From: Acidobacteriota bacterium
Lineage (GTDB): Bacteria; Acidobacteriota; Vicinamibacteria; Vicinamibacterales; CAVVIG01
Length of the DNA: 19,882 nucleotides
Reading direction: 5' to 3'
NCBI GenBank assembly: GCA_003222455.1
Contig: QHWF01000265.1
Coordinates: 1 to 19,882, forward strand
Shown here: piece after piece, positions 14,366-19,882 of the stretch
Layout of the letters: every line of letters starts with the position of its first letter
Numbering within the stretch: position 1 is the stretch's first letter
Program-made: the position numbers and the translations under genes
Notes under the pieces: generated by a model
Databases searched by the model: none
What the model saw: the letters and a program-made list of their open reading frames with translations, nothing else
What the model was told of the DNA's origin: nothing

Positions 14366-14705
14366 CGCGCCATCCCGACTGAGCTGTGCGGCACGTTCAT
14401 CGGAGGACAGCTCCTCGACAAACGCAGCCTCACCATATTGGGACAGCCTCCCTCCGTCGGTCGGATTTTTCGTAAGAGACCGTCGCGGACCAAGCTCTGC
14501 CCGGTTCAGGGCAAGGCAGGCGGAAGACCCTTAGGAAGATTCGCAGGTTATCACGTCGCTGCGCTGAACGTCGGAAACCAGACGACACGACTGCGGGTTT
14601 TTTCTCGATCCGCGAAATATTCCGGGCTGCTGCCGCCGGTACGGCCTCATATTACGCGATTCTCCCGGGATTTCGGCGGGCACGCGTCGTGCTCCTCCAG
14701 GCGGC
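14366..14705. other. Gene-poor spacer upstream of the radical SAM gene
   Basis: No supported gene is seen apart from the upstream extension of the open minus frame to 14530. Frames on either strand are arginine/serine-rich shadows. No tRNA-like fold or known riboswitch signature was recognised. Confidence 0.4.
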
Positions 14706-14855
14706 ATGCGTGAACGATACGAACCGCCCAACCGCTACGCGTGGATCGCGTATGTCATCGCATGTCTCCTGGCCGGCCACATCCTCGCCATCCAGGGTGT
14801 CCGTCCGCAAGCGAGCGTTGCTGCGGCGAGCATCTTGCCGCACGCGCGTCCTTGA
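14706..14855 (+). CDS. Possible 49-aa single-pass membrane protein
   Basis: The frame from ATG 14706 reads MRERYEPPNRYAWIAYVIAC and continues LLAGHILAIQGVRPQ. It has a charged N-terminus, one helix of about 20 hydrophobic residues and a short polar tail. The only ribosome-binding candidate is AGGCGG, placed very close to the start. The 3' end overlaps the TTGACA of the next promoter. The hydrophobic pattern is the main support. Confidence 0.4.
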   Translation: MRERYEPPNRYAWIAYVIACLLAGHILAIQGVRPQASVAAASILPHARP

Positions 14856-14879
14856 CAGCCATCCGACCGCAGTGATAGA
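14852..14879 (+). promoter_or_regulatory. Candidate promoter for the second Oar-like receptor
   Basis: A perfect TTGACA (14852-14857) is followed 16 bp later by GATAGA (14874-14879), about 54 bp before the receptor ATG. The -10 match is modest. Confidence 0.45.
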
Positions 14880-14932
14880 CCGACACGCGCACACACCAGC
14901 CGGATTGGGTTTTCCGATCATTGGAGGACCAC

Positions 14933-17775
14933 ATGCCCCGCACGCGCTCGGGGAAGCATGCGCTGTTAGCCGGTCTGGCCTTCACGCTGTTTCCGGCACT
15001 CGTCTCGGCTCAGAGCGCCATCACCGGCGTCGTCAAGGACTCGAGCGGCGCCGTGCTGCCTGGCGTGACTGTCGAAGCCACGAGTCCCGCACTCATCGAG
15101 AAGGTGCGGACGGTCGTCACCGACACGCAGGGCCGGTACGCGATTGTCGACCTCCGCCCGGGGCTCTATAAGGTGACCTTCACCATCGAAGGGTTCAGCA
15201 CATTTGTTCAGGAGCGGATCGAGCTGCCATCGAACTTCACCGCGACCGTCAGGCCGAGTTTCGCGTCGGCACCCTGGAGGAATCTGTGACCGTGGCGGGT
15301 CAACCGCCGGTGGTCGACGTGCAGAACGCCCAGCGCACCACGATCCTCAGCCGCCAGCTCCTCGACGCGGTGCCGGTGCCGCGGATGTATCAGGCCGAGG
15401 GCGCGCTCGCCGTCGGCACGAAGGTGAGCGATCAGTATGTCGGCGGCGCGCGCAGTGCTGTCAATCCGCGGCTGACCGCACACATGAGCGTCACCAAGGA
15501 CACCACCATCGACGTTGACGGGATGAAGATGAACACGCTCGTCGGCGGCGGCGACAGCCATCCGGATCACAACGATGCGATGACGCAGGAGGTCACGGTA
15601 CAGACGGCGGCGCTCGGCGCCGAGGTGTCGGCTGGCGGTCCTCATCTCAATCTCATCCCGCGCGAAGGCGGCAACACGTTCAGCGCCGCGACGTATGTCG
15701 GATACACGAACGGATCGTTCCAGACCGACAATCTCACGCAGGATCTGTTCGATCGCGGTCTGAAAACGCCAGACGCGGTGGACGTGATTTACGATGCGAA
15801 CGCGTCGATCGGCGGTCCCATCAAACGTGACGCGCTCTGGTTCTTCGGCTCGTATCGCAACGTCGGGAACAACAACATCGTCGCCAACAGCACGTATCCG
15901 GACGGCAGGCCCGGCATCTACGATCAACGCGTCCGCAACTACACGCTGCGGCTCACGTGGCAGGTCAGCCCGCGCAACAAACTCACAGCGTACGACGATT
16001 ACCAGTGGAAATATGTCGGTCACCTGTTCACGTCCGGCACCGACGTCCAGTTCGCCGCCGCGCGGCGCCCGCCGGTGTTGAAGTACACCGACGCCGTCAA
16101 GTGGACCTCGACGGTGAGCAACAAGCTGGTCTTCGACGCCGGATTCGGGACGAGCGTGAACGCCTACCGCGAGGGCTATCAACCGGCGGTCAAGAAGGAT
16201 CCCTTCACACCCGAGTGGTACTCGAGCGCGTCACGCGTCGACATCAACCGCAGCACGATGACGACGGCCGCCCCGCCGGAGCTGGGCACCTACAATTTCC
16301 GCTACATGCTCGTGTCGACGATGACGTATGTGACCGGATCTCACGCCGTGAAAGGCGGCGTGCAGTGGCACATCGGCCAGAACTGGATCAATCGCGACGC
16401 CAACGCCGACCTCACGCAGCGGTATCGTGATGGCTTCCCCGATTCGGTGATCGTCTACGACACGACAACCGGGCTGTACGATCTCCTGAAAGCCGACCTG
16501 GGCCTGTATCTGCAGGACTCGTGGACGCTCCGGCGGCTGACGATTAATCCCGGCCTGCGCTGGGAGTACTTCAATTCGGCGATTCAGGCGAGAGCGGCGC
16601 CGGCGGGACGCTTCGTGCCGGCGCGGTCGTTCCCGGAAGTCCCGAATGTCCCGAACTGGAAGAACGTCGCGCCGAGATTCAGTGTGGTGTACGACGTGAC
16701 CGGCGATGCGAAGACGGCGCTCAAAGGCAGCATCAACAAGTACAACCGCGCCTACACCACCGACTTCGCCAACCGATATGATCCGCTGGCGCTGCAGAGC
16801 GTTACACGCAACTGGTCGGACTGCGATTACGTCCCCGGCACGTCGACGTGTTCAACCCTCGTGCTGCCGACCAACCGCGACGGCATCGCGCAGGACAACG
16901 AACTCGGGCCGAGCAACAACCGAACTCTCGGTATCCTGCCGACGCGGCGCGCGGATCCCAGTCTGGAGCGGCCGTACGACATCGAGTACACCCTGGGCAT
17001 CACACGACAGGTACTTGCTGGATTGTCTGTGACGGGGGCCTGGTATCGCCGCGATACCTATCACCTCGAACAGCAGGTCAACACACTCGTCACCGTGTCC
17101 GACTATGCCTCGTTCACCACGCCGAGTCCGCTCGACGGTGAGCCGGTGACCATCTACAATCTCAGTCGAGCCAAGCAGGGTCTCGTCGATCTGCTCGACA
17201 CCACCGCGACCGACCGGTCCAGGGCGCGCGTCAACTACAACGGCCTCGAGATCAGCTTCACCGCGCGGATGCCGCGGATCAACCTGTTCGGCGGCTGGTC
17301 TGCGGACAAACTCGTGGCCGTGGCGTGCGCGAGCTACGACCCGAACACCTTCCGCTACTGCGATCAGAGCCAGTACGACATTCCGTTCAGGTCCGATGTC
17401 AAGCTGGCGGGGAGCTATTCGCTGGTGTGGGGCACCCAATTGGGCGTCGCGTTTTCGAGCTACGCGGGGCTGCCGCTGGCGGTGAACTGGGCGGTGCCGG
17501 CGAACCTTTTTCCTGGCGGCCGTACGCAGTCGGTCACCGTCAACCTGCTCCCGCCAGGCCGTGAATACCTCGATCGATGGAACCAGCTCGATCTCAGTTT
17601 CCGTAAGGTGTTCAACATCGGCAAGTACCGCGTCGACGGCGCGCTGGACATGTTCAACGCGCTGAACAGCAACGTCGTGCTGTCGCAAAACCAGAATTTC
17701 GGGTCGACGCTTGGTCAGCCGCAGGCGGTGTTGCAGGGCCGGTTGCTGCGCCTGTCCAGCCAGATCAAGTTCTAA
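14933..17775 (+). pseudogene. Oar-like TonB-dependent receptor with an apparent 1-nt frameshift
   Basis: ATG 14933 follows GGAGG at a 7-nt spacing. It has a signal peptide (HALLAGLAFTLFPALVSA) and a carboxypeptidase-regulatory-like domain (ITGVVKDSSGAVLPGVTVEA, YAIVDLRPGLYKVTFTIEGF). The first frame then derails near 15251 and stops at 15289. Reading resumes one frame over with AEFRVGTLEESVTVAGQPPV, exactly the expected continuation, through the plug (TTILSRQLLDAVPVPR, IDVDGMKMNTLVGGGDSH, VSAGGPHLNLIPREGGNTFS) to the barrel end LLRLSSQIKF at 17775. One missing base before GGCCGAG restores the frame. The full length would be about 947 aa. The substrate is unknown. It may be intact in the organism if this is a sequencing error. 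Confidence 0.85.
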
Positions 17776-17809
17776 CGAACCTCGACGATCAAACGCAAAG
17801 GCGACGAAC

Positions 17810-17968
17810 CTAGTGCTCGACCCCGGTTCGATGCTCGGTGACCCACTGATCGCTGACCGCGCCCACATTGGGACGGCTCGACCGGACGCGACCGCGGACG
17901 AACAGGAACGAAACGAGGGCGGCGACACCCGCGCCGATCGACAGCCAGACTCCGCGTGACATTGGCAC
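17810..17968 (-). CDS. Small single-pass membrane protein, about 52 aa
   Basis: On the minus strand a GTG at 17968 with GGAGGT seven bases upstream gives MPMSRGVWLSIGAGVAALVS followed by FLFVRGRVRSSRPNVGAVSD, ending at the TAG at 17810. The helix WLSIGAGVAALVSFLFV is followed by RGRVR, which by the positive-inside rule predicts an outside N-terminus and a cytoplasmic tail. ATG 17962 is the alternative start but lies too far from the ribosome-binding site. No family is recognised. Confidence 0.6.
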   Translation of the reverse strand: MPMSRGVWLSIGAGVAALVSFLFVRGRVRSSRPNVGAVSDQWVTEHRTGVEH

Positions 17969-18048
17969 GATCCAGACCTCCGTGAACGAGTCGCAAGGGG
18001 CACGCCAACCGGCGTTCGCTCGAGGATCGACGCGCGATATGTGCCATA

Positions 18049-18093
18049 GTACTTCAGTCCTTCGGACCTCATGGCTTACGCCGAGTTGAGTAC
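18049..18093. other. Possible three-stem RNA fold before the sialidase-like gene
   Basis: GTACT (18049-18053) can pair with AGTAC (18089-18093), enclosing GTCC-TTC-GGAC (18057-18067) and CTC-at-GGC-TTAC-GCC-GAG (18068-18085). That would be a small three-way junction about 34 nt before the ATG. The stems are short, so chance is quite possible. Confidence 0.3.
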
Positions 18094-18126
18094 CTGATCA
18101 CGTGAGGGCGACATGGAGGATCACCG

Positions 18127-19533
18127 ATGACTCAATCGATGACGCGGCTGTCGACAACCGTGGCGCTTGTCGCCATGGCGGCAGCCACGACACACGTTCA
18201 AGCGCGGCTCCCGCGCCCGCCCGGCGCGCATGTCGTGACGATCACGCCGCCCGGCGAAACCGGCAGCGAGCCGGCCATCGCGATCAATCCGAACAATCCC
18301 AATCAGGTGGTCGGTGTGGCCGGCCGATGGGCTGCTTACTCCACCGATGGCGGGCGCACCTTCACCGCGATCCAGCCGGCCGGAGACTCGGGCCGCGCAG
18401 GCGGCGACCCGTCGCTCGCGTTCGACGACAAGGGCCACGTGTTCCTGTCGTTTCTGTCCATCGAGCGCAACGGCTTACCTGGGTACTGGGGCCATGGTCC
18501 GGGCGCCAACGGGATCTACGTGCGGCATTCGGCCGACGGCGGACGGACGTGGGACCACGAACCGGTGGCCGTCATCGCGTGGACCGGCAACGAGCCCGAC
18601 GTGAAGCTCGAAGACATGCCGCGCATCTGGGCGGACACGCAATCGAAGAGCCCGCATCGCGGCAATCTCTACATCGCCTGGATCGAATGGCAGATCGACA
18701 AGTCGATCGTGCTGTACAGCCGATCGACCGACGGCGGCAAGACGTGGACGACGCCGCGGCGGATCAGCACGAAGGCGGGATTGCCGCGCGACGATAACGG
18801 CGCAGTGGTCGGGATCATCGGCACCGTCGCGCCCGACGGGACGCAGTACGTGGTGTGGAACGAAGGTCTCAACGTCACGCTCGCCGTTTCGCGTGACGGC
18901 GGCAAGTCGTTCGGGCCGTCGCGCCCGATCTTCGACGTCGGCCCGCCGTACTTCGGCGGAGCCTCCGGAATCCCCGGCGTCTCGCGCGCGATGGGTTTTC
19001 CGCAGGTGGGCATCGACGCGACGAACGGCACGTTGTACGTCACCTGGAGCGACTTCCGGAACGGCGACGTGGACGTGTTCATCTCGCGATCGTCCGATCG
19101 CGGCCGCACGTGGACACGGCCGATGCGCGTGAACGACGATCCGGTGCACAGCGGCGCCGACCAGTTCCTTCAATGGATGTCCGTGGATCCCACCGATGGG
19201 TCAGTCAACGTCCAGTTCTACGACCGCCGCGAGGATCCGGCGAACCGCAGCACGCGCGTCACGCTCGCACGGTCGACCGACGGCGGAAAGACGTTCACGA
19301 ATTACGCGTGGTCGGAGGTTCCGTTTACCGGCGAGAATGCATTTCTCGGCGATTACGAGTGGTGCAGCGCGTATGGCGGCCGCGTCTATGGCATCTGGGC
19401 CGAAGCCGCGCCGGAAGGATACGAGGTCAGCTCGAGGGGACGTGGCGCCGCCGCCGCGGCACGGCTGCGGACGCCGACGATCATTCGTGTGGGCGTCGCC
19501 GATTTCAAGGCAGCCGGCGCGACGAGCAGGTAA
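18127..19533 (+). CDS. Secreted sialidase-fold (BNR/Asp-box) protein
   Basis: The product is 468 aa with a signal peptide (residues 1 to about 26, RLSTTVALVAMAAATTHVQA). Six Asp-box repeats of the S-x-D-x-G-x-T/S-W/F type lie at residues 72-79, 135-142, 200-207, 255-262, 322-329 and 383-390 (for example STDGGRTF, SADGGRTW, SRDGGKSF, SSDRGRTW). These mark a six-bladed beta-propeller. I could not assign the arginine triad and Tyr/Glu pair of true sialidases, so exo-sialidase activity is only one possibility; many such proteins are non-catalytic or bind surfaces. The start ATG has GGAGGATCACCG upstream; a second ATG four codons on is possible. It follows an Oar-like receptor, which could take up released material. 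Confidence 0.85.
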   Translation: MTQSMTRLSTTVALVAMAAATTHVQARLPRPPGAHVVTITPPGETGSEPAIAINPNNPNQVVGVAGRWAAYSTDGGRTFTAIQPAGDSGRAGGDPSLAFDDKGHVFLSFLSIERNGLPGYWGHGPGANGIYVRHSADGGRTWDHEPVAVIAWTGNEPDVKLEDMPRIWADTQSKSPHRGNLYIAWIEWQIDKSIVLYSRSTDGGKTWTTPRRISTKAGLPRDDNGAVVGIIGTVAPDGTQYVVWNEGLNVTLAVSRDGGKSFGPSRPIFDVGPPYFGGASGIPGVSRAMGFPQVGIDATNGTLYVTWSDFRNGDVDVFISRSSDRGRTWTRPMRVNDDPVHSGADQFLQWMSVDPTDGSVNVQFYDRREDPANRSTRVTLARSTDGGKTFTNYAWSEVPFTGENAFLGDYEWCSAYGGRVYGIWAEAAPEGYEVSSRGRGAAAAARLRTPTIIRVGVADFKAAGATSR

Positions 19534-19657
19534 TCCCTTTGCGTTCGATCATGACGTTCGCTCTCGCGCGGGCGAGCATTCGTCGCGGCTATTCTGGATG
19601 AGGTACGCGGATGACGACCGACGAGCCTGACACGGTGTCCCACAGAGATAATGGAGG

Positions 19658-19882
19658 GTGCGCTTTACTCACCTCAACCTGAACCCGGCGCTCGTCAAGG
19701 CGATCAAAGACCTTGGCTTCGTTCGTCCCACTCCTATCCAGGCCGAAGCCATTCCACCTGGCCTCCAGGGCCGGGACCTGATCGCGTGCGCCCAGACCGG
19801 CAGCGGGAAGACCGCGGCGTTCCTGCTCCCGATTATCAATCGGCTGATCGATCGGCCGCGCCGCACGGTCAAGGCGCTCGTG
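19658..19882 (+). CDS. DEAD-box RNA helicase (partial, 3' end outside window)
   Basis: The first 75 residues are visible. They contain the aromatic upstream of the Q motif (F21), the Q motif (RPTPIQ, residues 23-28) and motif I/Walker A (AQTGSGKT, residues 45-52), followed by AAFLLPIINRL and the start of motif Ia (ALV). These define the ATP-binding half of a DEAD-box ATP-dependent RNA helicase. The start must be GTG 19658-19660: a TAA lies in frame three codons upstream and no other start follows soon. The GGAGG touches the GTG with no spacing, which is unusual. The cold shock proteins in the window share an RNA-remodelling theme but are not linked in an operon. Confidence 0.92.
   Translation, partial: MRFTHLNLNPALVKAIKDLGFVRPTPIQAEAIPPGLQGRDLIACAQTGSGKTAAFLLPIINRLIDRPRRTVKALV

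Noticed and set aside
14400..14560. Possible cobalamin riboswitch near the B12-type radical SAM gene
   Set aside because: No B12-box-like GCCACTG segment or recognisable core was found on either strand.
16852..18072. A 406-codon minus-strand frame
   Set aside because: Mostly antisense to the receptor. Its opening (MRSEGLKYYGTYRAS) looks protein-like but has no ribosome-binding site, and the 52-aa membrane frame within the region is better supported.

Overview
The window looks like a chromosomal segment of an Acidobacteriota bacterium, most plausibly of the Vicinamibacteria (Luteitalea-like) type. This is inferred from high GC content, several very large Oar-like TonB-dependent receptors with an N-terminal carboxypeptidase-regulatory-like domain, a Tat-exported sugar isomerase, YtrA-type GntR regulation, and intergenic hairpins built of 9-nt purine units (CACAGAGAC, CACGAAGAC). 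No rRNA, tRNA, CRISPR array, phage or transposase gene was seen.

Layout. 1-1363 (-) is the 5' part of a secreted isomerase-like/ThuA fusion. It is divergent from an intact 1181-aa Oar-like receptor (1649-5194, +). Between them sit two LacI-type palindromes spaced two helical turns apart, which suggests a sugar-responsive divergent unit. Downstream, 5373-6189 holds a truncated isomerase gene, a palindromic repeat and an orphan SDR C-terminus. 6311-6885 is a GntR/YtrA regulator coupled to a 57-aa remnant that joins the first residues of an ABC ATPase to the last residues of a permease.

7201-10093 is a cluster of small genes. On the minus strand, two ultra-short genes and a cold-shock-domain protein are chained by 4-nt overlaps. 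They are followed by a small membrane protein coupled to an RNA polymerase omega-like protein, and further upstream by a canonical cold shock protein with a 97-aa partner. A zinc-ribbon protein and two hypothetical proteins lie on the plus strand. Two genes of this cluster, on opposite strands, carry clearly related 5' leaders: TATACT, then a conserved block, then a hairpin over the ribosome-binding site. This is the best candidate in the window for an undescribed regulatory element.

10252-12638 is a siderophore-type TonB receptor gene behind two Fur-like palindromes, broken near its 3' end by a short deletion. A 235-bp spacer with two strong hairpins separates it from a convergent B12-binding-type radical SAM gene (12874-14256, -). 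After a gene-poor stretch with one possible 49-aa membrane peptide comes another Oar-like receptor (14933-17775, +), broken by an apparent 1-nt deletion. Then follow a ~52-aa membrane protein (-), a secreted six-Asp-box sialidase-fold protein (18127-19533, +), and the start of a DEAD-box RNA helicase (19658 to the edge).

Taken together, the window combines outer-membrane uptake of sugars, iron and unknown substrates with stress and RNA-binding small proteins. At least four loci are broken by deletions or frameshifts. Assembly error cannot be excluded for the two frameshifts.
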